11,905 nt of DNA from Sulfuritalea sp. (GCA_021738105.1 JAIPCS010000101.1:1-11905), one strand, 5' to 3'; positions 1-6,188 are shown, counted from the first letter of the stretch. A program made the numbers and translations. The notes: generated from the letters alone by a model not told the origin.

Positions 1-266
1 TGGGACAGATCGTTATCGGCAGCCAGTTCCTTGAGGCCACTGACCTTGCCGTCGTGAATCCACGCGATGCCAAAACGCTTGGGCGGTTTGCCGAGAAAAA
101 CAAACGCCTCATGTTCGGCCGGTACCACTTCAAGGTGGTCGGGTACCCGGTGAGCCAGTTCTTCCAACTGGCTTTTCACCTCATCGAGCCGGGCTTGGGC
201 CTCATTGTCCTGGGGCAGTGGCGGGTAGTTCGTGGTGCTGCCAAACCATCTGTCAAGCAATCCCAT
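1..266 (-). CDS. Hypothetical protein, N-terminal 88 codons (runs off left edge)
   Basis: The minus strand stays open from an ATG at 266 to the window edge. AGGAGG (plus-strand 272-277) lies 5 nt upstream of the ATG, a strong ribosome site that fixes the start. The protein begins MGLLDRWFGS and continues with a Pro-rich stretch near residues 14-18. A charged segment rich in Glu, Leu and Lys, likely helical, spans about residues 22-39. A more hydrophobic part follows around residues 52-75, with FVFLGKPPKRFGIAWIHDGK. There is no signal peptide and no membrane segment in the visible part, so it is probably cytoplasmic. I do not recognise the family and propose no function. It lies downstream of, and on the same strand as, the aldolase gene, separated by 226 bp that include an inverted repeat, so it probably has its own promoter. 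The C-terminus is outside the window. Confidence 0.72.
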   Translation of the reverse strand, partial: MGLLDRWFGSTTNYPPLPQDNEAQARLDEVKSQLEELAHRVPDHLEVVPAEHEAFVFLGKPPKRFGIAWIHDGKVSGLKELAADNDLS

Positions 267-331
267 GCTGTCCTCCTTATCGCTAGAACGGAAAAAGTGT
301 CCGCTAACGCGCCCGCAATCATTGGTTGCGA

Positions 332-355
332 ATGGTTAACAGACTCATTAACCAT
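332..355. promoter_or_regulatory. Perfect 8-bp inverted repeat upstream of the left-edge gene
   Basis: ATGGTTAA at 332-339 and TTAACCAT at 348-355 are exact reverse complements separated by 8 nt. The element lies 66-89 nt upstream of the ATG at 266 on the minus strand, a suitable place for a regulator-binding site of that gene. A second, shorter inverted repeat (CGCAA at 314-318, TTGCG at 326-330) adjoins it. I could not match the arms to a named operator and found no convincing -35/-10 pair beside it. It could equally form an RNA hairpin. Confidence 0.4.
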
Positions 356-411
356 AGGATGCCTCTGGACGCATGACAAGGATTGATCGGCCGGATTTGA
401 TTGCGGCAGTG

Positions 412-441
412 CAGCGATATCGAGGTATCTCGCTGTTTTTT
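412..441 (+). terminator. Hairpin followed by six T: rho-independent-type terminator on the plus strand
   Basis: CAGCGA at 412-417 pairs with TCGCTG at 430-435 around a 12-nt loop that can partly pair further (TA with TA, leaving a GA bulge). It is followed directly by six T (436-441). This is the shape of an intrinsic terminator reading left to right. The stem is short, so strength is uncertain. No plus-strand gene precedes it, and on the minus strand the hairpin has no T-run, so it does not suit the aldolase transcript. Confidence 0.45.
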
Positions 442-492
442 AACTATTCACCAGATCAAAACCATCGTTGAATGCGGAGCACTGCGCAAAAA

Positions 493-1269
493 TCAGACCC
501 CGCCGTTCCTGAAAGATGTGGCGAGTGATTCTGCAGCGCTGCGCAACAGGGTGGTATCGCCACCGACGGCAATGAAACTTGCTCCGCAATTGCGGAAATG
601 CCGTGCCAGCTCCGGCTCCGCAACAAAGACACCGGCGGCCTTTTCCGTCGCTACGATGCGCGTCAGCGCATCTTCGATGGCCGCCTTGACTTCCGGATGC
701 CCGGCGTCGCCCAGATGACCGAGCGACGCGGCGAGATCGGCCGGGCCGATAAAAACTCCATCGACACCGTCCACTGCCAGAATTGCATCAAGATTTTCCA
801 GGCCCGCCCGTGTTTCGACCTGAACCACAAGGCAGATCTCGTTGTTGGCATGCCGGACATAGTCCTTGATACCGTTCCAGTGCGCGGCACGCGCCAGGGA
901 GGCGGCAACACCGCGAATGCCCTCGGGCGGATAACGTACCGCGCGCACCAGGGCCGTGGCGTCTTCTGCGCTGTCGACCAGCGGCACCAGCAGGGTCTGC
1001 GCGCCGGCATCAAGATACTGCTTGATCAGCGCCGGATCGTGACTCATCGGCCGCACCAGAATCTGTACCGGATAGGCGGCTGCCGCCTGCATTTGCGCCA
1101 ATACGCTGGCGGGATTGTTGGGTGAATGCTCGGCATCAATCACCAGCCAGTCGAAACCGGCCGTGGCGATAATCTCCATGCTGTACGCACTGGCCATGCC
1201 GACGAACAGGCCCACCTGTAGCTGCCTCTCGCGCAGCCTTTGCTTGAAGATGTTTTTCGGTATGCTCAT
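493..1269 (-). CDS. HpcH/HpaI-family class II aldolase (4-hydroxy-2-oxoheptanedioate / 2-keto-3-deoxy-L-rhamnonate aldolase-like)
   Basis: This 258-aa protein has the usual length of the HpcH/HpaI pyruvate-aldolase family. These enzymes are metal-dependent and reversibly cleave 4-hydroxy-2-oxo acids to pyruvate (or a 2-oxo acid) plus an aldehyde in the cytoplasm. The known active-site set is visible: His48 in DAEHSP, Arg73 in LVRP, metal-ligand Glu152 in VQVETRAG and Asp178 in IGPADLAASLG. The family segment RYPPEGIRGVAASLARA (from Arg112) binds the substrate side. The ATG at 1269 has GGAG 10 nt upstream, inside the last codons of the LysR gene. That gene's TAA lies only 7 bp away, so the two are very likely co-transcribed and translationally linked. 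No homoprotocatechuate or sugar-acid pathway gene is nearby, so the physiological substrate cannot be read from context. The family call is secure; the exact substrate is not. Confidence 0.93.
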   Translation of the reverse strand: MSIPKNIFKQRLRERQLQVGLFVGMASAYSMEIIATAGFDWLVIDAEHSPNNPASVLAQMQAAAAYPVQILVRPMSHDPALIKQYLDAGAQTLLVPLVDSAEDATALVRAVRYPPEGIRGVAASLARAAHWNGIKDYVRHANNEICLVVQVETRAGLENLDAILAVDGVDGVFIGPADLAASLGHLGDAGHPEVKAAIEDALTRIVATEKAAGVFVAEPELARHFRNCGASFIAVGGDTTLLRSAAESLATSFRNGGV

Positions 1270-1276
1270 GATGGTG

Positions 1277-2191
1277 TTACTCCAAGTTCAGGCCCTTGTC
1301 CCAGTAAGGCTCAGGACCAAGTCGTGCGGCAAGAAAATCAACAAAATTTCGCACCCGCTGCGGCACGAAACGTGTCCCCGGAAATACCGCGTACATGTCG
1401 TAAGTCGGCGTCGGATAATCATTCAGTATCGTCACCAATTGGCCCTGCCGAATCGCCTCGGCGGCAATGAAGGTGGGTTCATAGACGATGCCAAAGCCCT
1501 GTATCGCGGCCTCCTGCAATGCCTTGCCATTGTTTGCGGTCAGCGGTCCGCTGACTTCGACCGAGCGCTGCACACCGTTGACCAGAAAAGTCCAGGTGGA
1601 GCGGGAACCCAGCGAATAGGAAAGGCAGGCGTGCTGCGCCAGATCATCCGGGTGCCCCGGCTCGCCGCGGTGCTTCAGATATGCAGGCGCGGCCGCAACC
1701 ACGGAGCGGCAGGAGGTCAGGCGGCGCGCCACCGTGGTTTCAGGCAAGTGATCGGTAATACGCAACGCAAAATCCATTCCCTCTTCAATCAGGTTGACGT
1801 GGCGATCATTGAAATCCAGGTCAATTCGAATATCGGGGTGGGCCTTTGAAAACTCGAGAATCAGAGGCGTCAGATGCAACAGGCCAAAGGTCATCGGTAC
1901 ACTGGCGCGAATCGCTCCGCGCAGGACCTGCCGCTCACCGGCCAGATCCCCTTCGGCTTCGTCAATGCGATCAAGGATTTCCCGACATTGATCGATATAG
2001 CTTGTTCCCGCCGAAGTCAGCGACAATCGCCGCGTGCTGCGGGCGATAAGTTTGACGCCAAGATGGGACTCCAGCGCGGCAATCTGTCGTGTGATCGCCG
2101 AACGCGCCACATTCAATTGATCCGCCACTGCGGTAAAACTGCCGGCTTCAGCCACTCGCACGAAGGTTTGCATTGCTGCCAAGCGGTCCAT
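1277..2191 (-). CDS. LysR-family transcriptional regulator (CrgA-like)
   Basis: This 304-aa protein has the standard LysR-type length. Residues 1-60 form the winged helix-turn-helix; the segment beginning SFTAVADQLNVARSAITRQI (from Ser18) is the recognition region, followed by LGVKLIARSTRRLSLT. A linker helix follows to about residue 90, then a periplasmic-binding-protein-like effector domain (about 91-293) with the PMTFG and LDFNDRHVNLIEEGMD stretches typical of the CrgA-like subgroup. The start at 2191 is chosen because AGGAGG (plus 2199-2204) sits 7 nt upstream and homology begins there; the frame stays open upstream to 2419 but would overlap dsbA. The gene is divergent from dsbA across 97 bp and lies 7 bp ahead of the aldolase gene. 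The likely targets are its own operon with the aldolase and possibly dsbAB; the effector is unknown. Confidence 0.95.
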   Translation of the reverse strand: MDRLAAMQTFVRVAEAGSFTAVADQLNVARSAITRQIAALESHLGVKLIARSTRRLSLTSAGTSYIDQCREILDRIDEAEGDLAGERQVLRGAIRASVPMTFGLLHLTPLILEFSKAHPDIRIDLDFNDRHVNLIEEGMDFALRITDHLPETTVARRLTSCRSVVAAAPAYLKHRGEPGHPDDLAQHACLSYSLGSRSTWTFLVNGVQRSVEVSGPLTANNGKALQEAAIQGFGIVYEPTFIAAEAIRQGQLVTILNDYPTPTYDMYAVFPGTRFVPQRVRNFVDFLAARLGPEPYWDKGLNLE

Positions 2192-2198
2192 GATTGCC

Positions 2199-2204
2199 CC
2201 TCCT
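2199..2204 (-). promoter_or_regulatory. Ribosome binding site deciding the lysR start
   Basis: The minus strand reads GAGGAGGGG, with the AGGAGG core 7 nt before the ATG at 2191. This selects that ATG over upstream in-frame starts, which would run into dsbA. Confidence 0.8.
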
Positions 2205-2229
2205 CGCCACATTATTTGCTTCAACTGGC

Positions 2230-2256
2230 ATTGTATGGGGAACGCTGTCATACAAT
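2230..2256. promoter_or_regulatory. Perfect dyad in the lysR-dsbA divergent region, overlapping possible -10 elements of both genes
   Basis: ATTGTATG at 2230-2237 and CATACAAT at 2249-2256 are exact reverse complements with an 11-nt spacer. Each arm contains TACAAT reading outward: plus-strand 2251-2256, 33 nt before the dsbA ATG, and minus-strand 2235-2230, 39 nt before the lysR ATG. TACAAT differs from the sigma-70 -10 consensus at one position. No good -35 is visible for either. LysR-type proteins commonly bind dyads in such divergent regions, so this is the natural candidate operator. A protein bound here would cover both -10 elements. The arms do not form a clean T-N11-A box at the dyad centre. 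Confidence 0.5.
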
Positions 2257-2276
2257 TCCGCTCAAAGCAACTTTCC

Positions 2277-2282
2277 AAGGAG
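2277..2282 (+). promoter_or_regulatory. Ribosome binding site deciding the dsbA start
   Basis: AAGGAG lies 6 nt before the ATG at 2289. It supports this start over the in-frame codon at 2190 and places the signal peptide at the N-terminus. Confidence 0.8.
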
Positions 2283-2288
2283 AATCCC

Positions 2289-2933
2289 ATGAAGCGACTC
2301 ATCGCGACACTATTTGCCCTGCTTGTTTCATCCTTTATGGCATCTGCACCGGGCTTTGCCGCCGAGCCACAGGCCGGACGTGATTTCAAGCCGATCACTC
2401 CACCGCTGCAAACAGCCAAGGGAAAAATCGATGTCGTCGAGTTCTTTTCCTATGGCTGCCCCCATTGCAACGACTTTCATCCGCTGGTCAGTCAATGGGC
2501 GGCCAAGTTACCTGCCGATGTGAATTTCCGGCGGGTGCCGGTCAGTTTCAACCGGCCCGAATGGGCGCGCCTGTCGCGCATCTATCTGGCCCTTGAAAAC
2601 ACCGGCAATCTGGCAAAGCTCGACGCCGCAGTATTTATCGCGATTCACGAGCAGCGCGTTGCGTTCAAATCCGACGAAGCCGCCGTCTCCTGGGCAGCCG
2701 GCAAGGGAGTCGACAAAAAGGCATTTGCCAATGCTTTGAACTCGTTTTCGATGCAAAGCCAGCTGAAGCGGGCAGACAAGGAAGCCGCTGACGCCCATAT
2801 TTCAGGGGTGCCGGCACTGGCGGTCGATGGCAAATACCTGATCAACAATGAGGCGGTCGGCAATTTTGGCGAGCTCCTGCTGCTTACCGACAAAGTCATT
2901 GATATGGCCCGCAAGGAACGCAAGGGTAAATAA
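2289..2933 (+). CDS. dsbA: Periplasmic thiol:disulfide oxidoreductase DsbA
   Basis: This 214-aa precursor donates disulfide bonds to newly exported proteins in the periplasm. The start at 2289 has AAGGAG 6 nt upstream (2277-2282); the frame is open earlier, but a signal peptide begins exactly here. That signal is Lys2-Arg3, a hydrophobic stretch to about residue 20, and likely cleavage near residues 24-25 (GFAA before EPQ). The thioredoxin fold follows, with the active site Cys57-Pro-His-Cys60 in FFSYGCPHCNDFHP, the same dipeptide as classical DsbA. The cis-proline loop is Val174-Pro175 in SGVPALAVDG, and Val before the cis-Pro is also the DsbA type. The alpha-helical insert lies between, about residues 85-165. 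dsbB begins 4 bp after the stop, so enzyme and re-oxidant are likely made from one transcript. DsbA is favoured over DsbL because of CPHC and Val-cisPro. Confidence 0.96.
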   Translation: MKRLIATLFALLVSSFMASAPGFAAEPQAGRDFKPITPPLQTAKGKIDVVEFFSYGCPHCNDFHPLVSQWAAKLPADVNFRRVPVSFNRPEWARLSRIYLALENTGNLAKLDAAVFIAIHEQRVAFKSDEAAVSWAAGKGVDKKAFANALNSFSMQSQLKRADKEAADAHISGVPALAVDGKYLINNEAVGNFGELLLLTDKVIDMARKERKGK

Positions 2934-2937
2934 CCCG

Positions 2938-3441
2938 GTGAACCGCTTTTTGCATCAGTTGTTCACCCCGCGCGGCCTGTTTTCAGCGACGGGACTCGTC
3001 TCGGTAGGTCTGGTTGGCGGGGGCTTGGTGTTGGCCAATACCTTGAATCTCGCTGCCTGCCCGCTGTGCATTTTGCAGCGCATGCTCTATTTGCTGCTGG
3101 GGATCGAGTCTGTCGTGGCGTGGAAGCTCGCGGGGTCACCTCTGCCGCGGCGCGGCGCGGCGTTCGTGATGATGGCCACCGCACTCACCGGCGTCGGCGT
3201 CGCCACCTATCAGACCTGGCTGCAGCGATTTGCCAAGAATGTCAGTTGTACCGCCAATCAGCCCTGGTGGGAAAGTCTTGTGTATTGGGCCGGTGAAAAA
3301 TGGCCACTGATGTTCGAAGCGTCGGGCTTGTGCTCGGAGGCCGGCTGGAGATTTCTTGGCCTGTCAATTGCCGAATGGTCACTGCTCGCATTCACTTCAA
3401 TGAGCTTGGCCATGCTGATCGTCCTGCTCAAAAAGAACTGA
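2938..3441 (+). CDS. dsbB: Disulfide bond formation protein DsbB (quinone-linked re-oxidant of DsbA)
   Basis: This 167-aa inner-membrane protein re-oxidises DsbA and passes electrons to quinone. The GTG start at 2938 is inferred: it follows the dsbA stop by 4 bp, has AAGGG about 11 nt upstream, and gives the normal family length. Four hydrophobic segments lie at about residues 14-34, 46-63, 72-92 and 143-163. The first periplasmic pair is Cys41-Pro-Leu-Cys44 with Arg48 just after, the residue linked to quinone binding in the E. coli protein. The second pair is Cys104 (NVSC) and Cys132 (SGLCSE) in the large periplasmic loop with its Trp-rich stretch. All four redox cysteines are present. A DsbI-type paralogue is possible, since dsbI genes sit beside dsbL, but the partner here looks like true DsbA. 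Confidence 0.94.
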   Translation: MNRFLHQLFTPRGLFSATGLVSVGLVGGGLVLANTLNLAACPLCILQRMLYLLLGIESVVAWKLAGSPLPRRGAAFVMMATALTGVGVATYQTWLQRFAKNVSCTANQPWWESLVYWAGEKWPLMFEASGLCSEAGWRFLGLSIAEWSLLAFTSMSLAMLIVLLKKN

Positions 3442-3557
3442 AATATTCAGAGGCCGAATCGCTCCGGCGCGGCCGCCTCCCTATTCAGCAACTCGCCGTC
3501 GGGTGTTCCCTGTCGAAGATGTCCGGTGACACGCTCACCCGCGTGCGGGATAAACCC

Positions 3558-3584
3558 TAAAGATTGTCAAATAGCAGCCGTTAA
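3558..3584 (+). promoter_or_regulatory. Sigma-28 (FliA) type flagellar/chemotaxis promoter
   Basis: The -35 box TAAAGATT (3558-3565) is followed by exactly 11 nt and the -10 box GCCGTTAA (3577-3584). The enterobacterial FliA consensus is TAAAGTTT-N11-GCCGATAA, so each box matches at 7 of 8 positions with perfect spacing. Its direction and place upstream of a chemoreceptor gene, a classic FliA target, support it. Transcription would start near 3591, giving a leader of roughly 228 nt. Confidence 0.72.
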
Positions 3585-3619
3585 TGATACACGGCCGGCT
3601 ATAATTTGCGGCCGTCCCG

Positions 3620-3641
3620 TGTCGCGACTGTTGTCGCGACA
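3620..3641 (+). repeat. Nine-bp hairpin with self-palindromic arms (GTCGCGAC twice)
   Basis: TGTCGCGAC (3620-3628), a TGTT loop (3629-3632) and GTCGCGACA (3633-3641) form a perfect 9-bp stem. The 8-mer GTCGCGAC is itself palindromic, so the element is both a direct and an inverted repeat. It lies about 30 nt into the predicted chemoreceptor transcript and has no T-run, so it is not an intrinsic terminator. It could stabilise the leader or bind a dimeric regulator; its role is unknown. Confidence 0.6.
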
Positions 3642-3805
3642 GGCGCTCGACGAACGGAACCTGAAGCAAGCGTTCTTTCTAAGGGACCACTTCGGCTGAC
3701 AACGCTCTTTCAAATCATTCATGATTGCCGCGCGAAGAACGGTTCATGGCGAAAATCACCCAAGCCAGACCTCGATCTGGCATATTTACAATACATAAGA
3801 ATAGT

Positions 3806-3810
3806 GGAGG
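3806..3810 (+). promoter_or_regulatory. Ribosome binding site deciding the chemoreceptor start
   Basis: GGAGG ends 9 nt before the ATG at 3820. An in-frame TTG at 3814 would be only 3 nt away, too close, so the ATG is preferred. Confidence 0.75.
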
Positions 3811-3819
3811 CAATTGACA

Positions 3820-5466
3820 ATGAATAATCTTTCCATCGGTTTTCGGATCGGCATCCTGATGTGTGTCAGCGGGCTGCTGCTGGTTTCGATTGCCGCCGTC
3901 GGATGGTTCAATGGCAACGCCTCGGTTGCATCACTCAAGTCCGTGTATGAAGATCGTGCGGTACCGCTGAAAGACCTGGCGCGTATCCAGGAATTGCTCT
4001 CGGAAAACACCAAGGAATTGATGCTGGCATCACAGCACGATCCATCGAGCGTGCTGGCGTCCGTTCATGAGCATCCGGTTAAGCTCCACGTCGATCTTTT
4101 CATGAAGCGCAAAGCAGAAATCACCCAGCTGTGGGACAAATTCAGCGCCACGGTAAATGACGATGGAGAAAAAAAACTGGCGGCCGATTTCGATGAAAAA
4201 AACAAGAAGTGGGTAAAAATCGCATCCGGATTGATGGAACGAATGTCTTATGAAGAGTTTGGTCCCGAAATTCTGAAGGAGATTCTGGTCGCAGAACGCA
4301 GTGTCTCCGCCCCCGCGATGAAGTCGCTGGTCAAACTTCTGGAACTGCAATCACGCATTGCCGGAGAGGAGTTCAACGAGGCGAAGAGTCGGCACCAGAG
4401 AGGTACGGGAACCTACCTTATCCTCATCCTGGCAGGTCTTGTTGGTAGTGCGGCTTTTGGCTTGTTTCTGACGCGTTCGATCACCCGCCCTCTGCTGGTT
4501 TCCGTCGCCACTGCGGAATCCATCGCCGCAGGCGACCTGCGCGGTGAAATCCCTCCTGGCGGAAGCGACGAGGCTGGACGTTTACTGAAAGCTTTGACAA
4601 AAATGCAGGGAAATCTGCGCACCATGATCTCCACGACAAAAATCAGCGCCGAATCGATTTCCACGGCAGCCCAAGCGTTGTCCACGGCGGTCGACCATGC
4701 CGCCCAGGCCTCGGACAAGCAAAGCGCCTCTGCATCCGATATGGCGGCTGCGATAGAAGAGATGTCGGTATCCATCGATCTGGTTCGCGATCATGCGCGC
4801 GAAGCGCGCGATATCGCCGTTCAATCGGGTGAAGAGTCGCTTACGGGTGGCAAGATCATTCATTCGACGACGGATGAAATGCACCAGGTGGAGAACGCCG
4901 TCAATTTGGCGGCGGGAACCATACGCGAGCTCGAGGCCTATTCCAGCGAAATTTCGACCATCATCAAAGTCATTCGCGATGTCGCCGACCAGACAAACAT
5001 GTTGGCACTGAATGCGGCCATCGAGGCGGCCCGGGCTGGAGAGCAGGGACGCGGCTTCGCCGTAGTGGCCGACGAGGTTCGCAAGCTCGCCGAACGTACC
5101 GCAGAATCCACACATACGATTACGACCGTCATCGGCAAAGTGCAGGAAGGCGCTCGCCGGGCAGCGACTGAAATGGAAGGTGGTGTGGCGCGGGTTGCCA
5201 GCGGGGTCGAGCAGGCTCGCCAGGCAGGCGCATCGATAAACGGCATACAGGACGGTGCCAGTCGGGTCGCGAGCGCGGTAGGCGATATCCGTAGTGCTCT
5301 CGACGAGCAATCCACCACCACCCAGGCCATCGCCCGCAGCGTTGAGACCATTGCTCAAATGGCGGAAGAAAATAGCGCTACAGTCAGGCAGAATGCGACT
5401 GAAGCGGATCATCTGCGATCCCTGGCAGCCGACTTGAATAACGCAATTTCGCGCTTTCAGCTCTGA
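3820..5466 (+). CDS. Methyl-accepting chemotaxis protein (4-helix-bundle sensor, HAMP, signalling domain)
   Basis: This 548-aa transmembrane chemoreceptor relays ligand binding to CheA/CheW and so to the flagellar motor. Transmembrane helix 1 is about residues 10-30. The periplasmic part (31-198) resembles a 4HB_MCP four-helix bundle, with the typical [16 protein letters not shown] stretch near residues 38-53. Transmembrane helix 2 is about 199-219 and is followed by a HAMP domain (218-270, starting TRSITRPL). The cytoplasmic signalling domain runs to the C-terminus. Its conserved hairpin tip lies at about 384-418 with [20 protein letters not shown], then [18 protein letters not shown]. The Glu/Gln/Ala-rich flanking helices hold probable methylation sites. 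The protein ends NAISRFQL with no CheR-binding pentapeptide, so adaptation would rely on other receptors or a tether-independent CheR. The ligand cannot be predicted. A sigma-28-like promoter upstream fits flagellar regulon control. No che or fli genes are in the window. Confidence 0.96.
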   Translation: MNNLSIGFRIGILMCVSGLLLVSIAAVGWFNGNASVASLKSVYEDRAVPLKDLARIQELLSENTKELMLASQHDPSSVLASVHEHPVKLHVDLFMKRKAEITQLWDKFSATVNDDGEKKLAADFDEKNKKWVKIASGLMERMSYEEFGPEILKEILVAERSVSAPAMKSLVKLLELQSRIAGEEFNEAKSRHQRGTGTYLILILAGLVGSAAFGLFLTRSITRPLLVSVATAESIAAGDLRGEIPPGGSDEAGRLLKALTKMQGNLRTMISTTKISAESISTAAQALSTAVDHAAQASDKQSASASDMAAAIEEMSVSIDLVRDHAREARDIAVQSGEESLTGGKIIHSTTDEMHQVENAVNLAAGTIRELEAYSSEISTIIKVIRDVADQTNMLALNAAIEAARAGEQGRGFAVVADEVRKLAERTAESTHTITTVIGKVQEGARRAATEMEGGVARVASGVEQARQAGASINGIQDGASRVASAVGDIRSALDEQSTTTQAIARSVETIAQMAEENSATVRQNATEADHLRSLAADLNNAISRFQL

Positions 5467-5574
5467 TCCAGGTACGCGAGACCGATGAACACTCTGGTGC
5501 AGACTATGCCAAATCTGCGCCAGTGATTGTGAAAGCGATCAACAAGGGAAATTCAATTACCAGGAGAGATTGCC

Positions 5575-5853
5575 ATGGTCCGGAATACTGCCCTATCCGT
5601 TCTCGCTGCCGCTTTATTGGCCATCGCCGTTGCGCCGGCCAATGCAGAAGGCCCACCGAACGACATGAAAGCCAAACAGCAGGATCGAGAAAGCAAGCGC
5701 GAGCAGATGAAAATCGACATGCGCCAAATGGAGGACAGGCAACGCAAGGAACAGCGCGATCTGGAAGACCGCCATGACAATGAACGCAAGGCCATGCGCG
5801 ATAAGCATATGAAGGAACGCGAATCCGTGAGGCAGAAACTGCAACCCAGGTAG
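5575..5853 (+). CDS. Small exported protein with charged hendecad-repeat helix
   Basis: This 92-aa protein has AGGAG (5562-5566) 8 nt before the ATG at 5575. A clear signal peptide spans residues 1-24, with Arg3, the hydrophobic run LSVLAAALLAIAVA and the cleavage motif ANA before Glu25. The 68-aa mature part contains 38 charged residues (9 Lys, 12 Arg, 9 Glu, 8 Asp), no Cys and no aromatic residue. Met52, Leu63, Met74 and Val85 are spaced exactly 11 apart, and residues 52-62, 63-73 and 74-84 align as 11-residue repeats (MEDRQ.., LEDRH.., MRDKH..). This points to one long helix, either a hendecad coiled coil or a single alpha-helix, in the periplasm. I do not recognise the family. The next gene starts about 17 nt downstream, so they may share a transcript. 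Function is unknown; a metal or chaperone role would be guesswork. Confidence 0.85.
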   Translation: MVRNTALSVLAAALLAIAVAPANAEGPPNDMKAKQQDRESKREQMKIDMRQMEDRQRKEQRDLEDRHDNERKAMRDKHMKERESVRQKLQPR

Positions 5854-5870
5854 CGTTTTTGTCACCCGAT

Positions 5871-6188
5871 ATGAAGTCGATCCAGCCAATGATCGTGATC
5901 AGCGTTGTCCTTTTACTTGGAGGATGGCGAGTCGCCTCGGCACAACCTGTGATACCCGGGTCTACCGCATTTTGTCTTTATGAAATTCCTGTTGATGACG
6001 ACGGCAAACGACGCTGGATCAACATCGGTATTGTTCAGTACGTCGAAATGACGGACACAGAACTGAAAATTTTCTATGGTGGCGGTGCCTTTGGTGCAGG
6101 CCACGAAGCCCGATTTCAGATTAAAAGTTCGGCTGAGGCATTGCTTATTCTTGAAAAGATGCGCGCTGTGGCTGCCGCTTGCCGCTAA
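5871..6188 (+). CDS. Hypothetical periplasmic protein with two cysteines
   Basis: The ATG at 5871 gives a 105-aa precursor. Its signal peptide has Lys2, the hydrophobic core MIVISVVLLLGGW and a cleavage motif ASA before Gln25. The mature 81 residues contain a likely beta-rich part (FCLYEIPVDDDGKRRWINI, then VEMTDTELKIFYGGG) and a C-terminal helix (SAEALLILEKMRAVAAACR). There are exactly two mature cysteines, Cys35 and Cys104. They could form a disulfide made by the DsbA/DsbB pair upstream, but this is inference. The start is uncertain: no clear ribosome site precedes the ATG, and an in-frame TTG at 5859 has AGGTAG 5-10 nt upstream. It lies 17 bp after the preceding small exported protein and may be translationally coupled to it. 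I do not recognise the family. Confidence 0.75.
   Translation: MKSIQPMIVISVVLLLGGWRVASAQPVIPGSTAFCLYEIPVDDDGKRRWINIGIVQYVEMTDTELKIFYGGGAFGAGHEARFQIKSSAEALLILEKMRAVAAACR

Larger units (their letters stand above)
3442..3819 (+). other. 378-bp region without a gene: dsbB 3' flank and long leader of the chemoreceptor gene
   Basis: No frame here has both a ribosome site and plausible composition. The stretch holds a sigma-28-like promoter (3558-3584), an isolated TATAAT (3600-3605) and a strong GTCGCGAC hairpin (3620-3641). It also has a 6-bp hairpin just ahead of the chemoreceptor ribosome site: GCCAGA 3764-3769 and TCTGGC 3776-3781. Another short pair is AGCGTT 3669-3674 with AACGCT 3701-3706. 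I see no T-run terminator after dsbB; only a weak CTGAA/TTCAG pair spans its stop (3438-3450). I could not match the leader to a known riboswitch, including the c-di-GMP classes. Confidence 0.6.

Noticed and set aside
1115..1849. Plus-strand open frame of 244 codons across the aldolase and lysR genes
   Set aside because: It is antisense to two well-supported genes and spans their junction; no family resemblance.
3438..3450. CTGAA-ATA-TTCAG at the dsbB stop as a terminator
   Set aside because: A 5-bp AT-rich stem with no T-run cannot be called an intrinsic terminator.
3600..3605. Perfect TATAAT as a sigma-70 promoter for the chemoreceptor gene
   Set aside because: No acceptable -35 hexamer lies 15-19 bp upstream; the sigma-28 boxes just before it are a much better match. 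It could still be a weak secondary start.
3585..3819. c-di-GMP riboswitch in the chemoreceptor leader
   Set aside because: I looked for the conserved GEMM class I sequence blocks and did not find them; no class II match either.
3606..3827. Possible small gene in the chemoreceptor leader (73 codons from a TTG)
   Set aside because: No ribosome site, overlap with the chemoreceptor start, and the stretch fits better as an untranslated leader.
4582..5412. Long open frame (276 codons) on the minus strand opposite the chemoreceptor gene
   Set aside because: It lies wholly antisense to the conserved HAMP and signalling domain, has no ribosome site and has the Arg/Gly/His-rich composition of a shadow frame.
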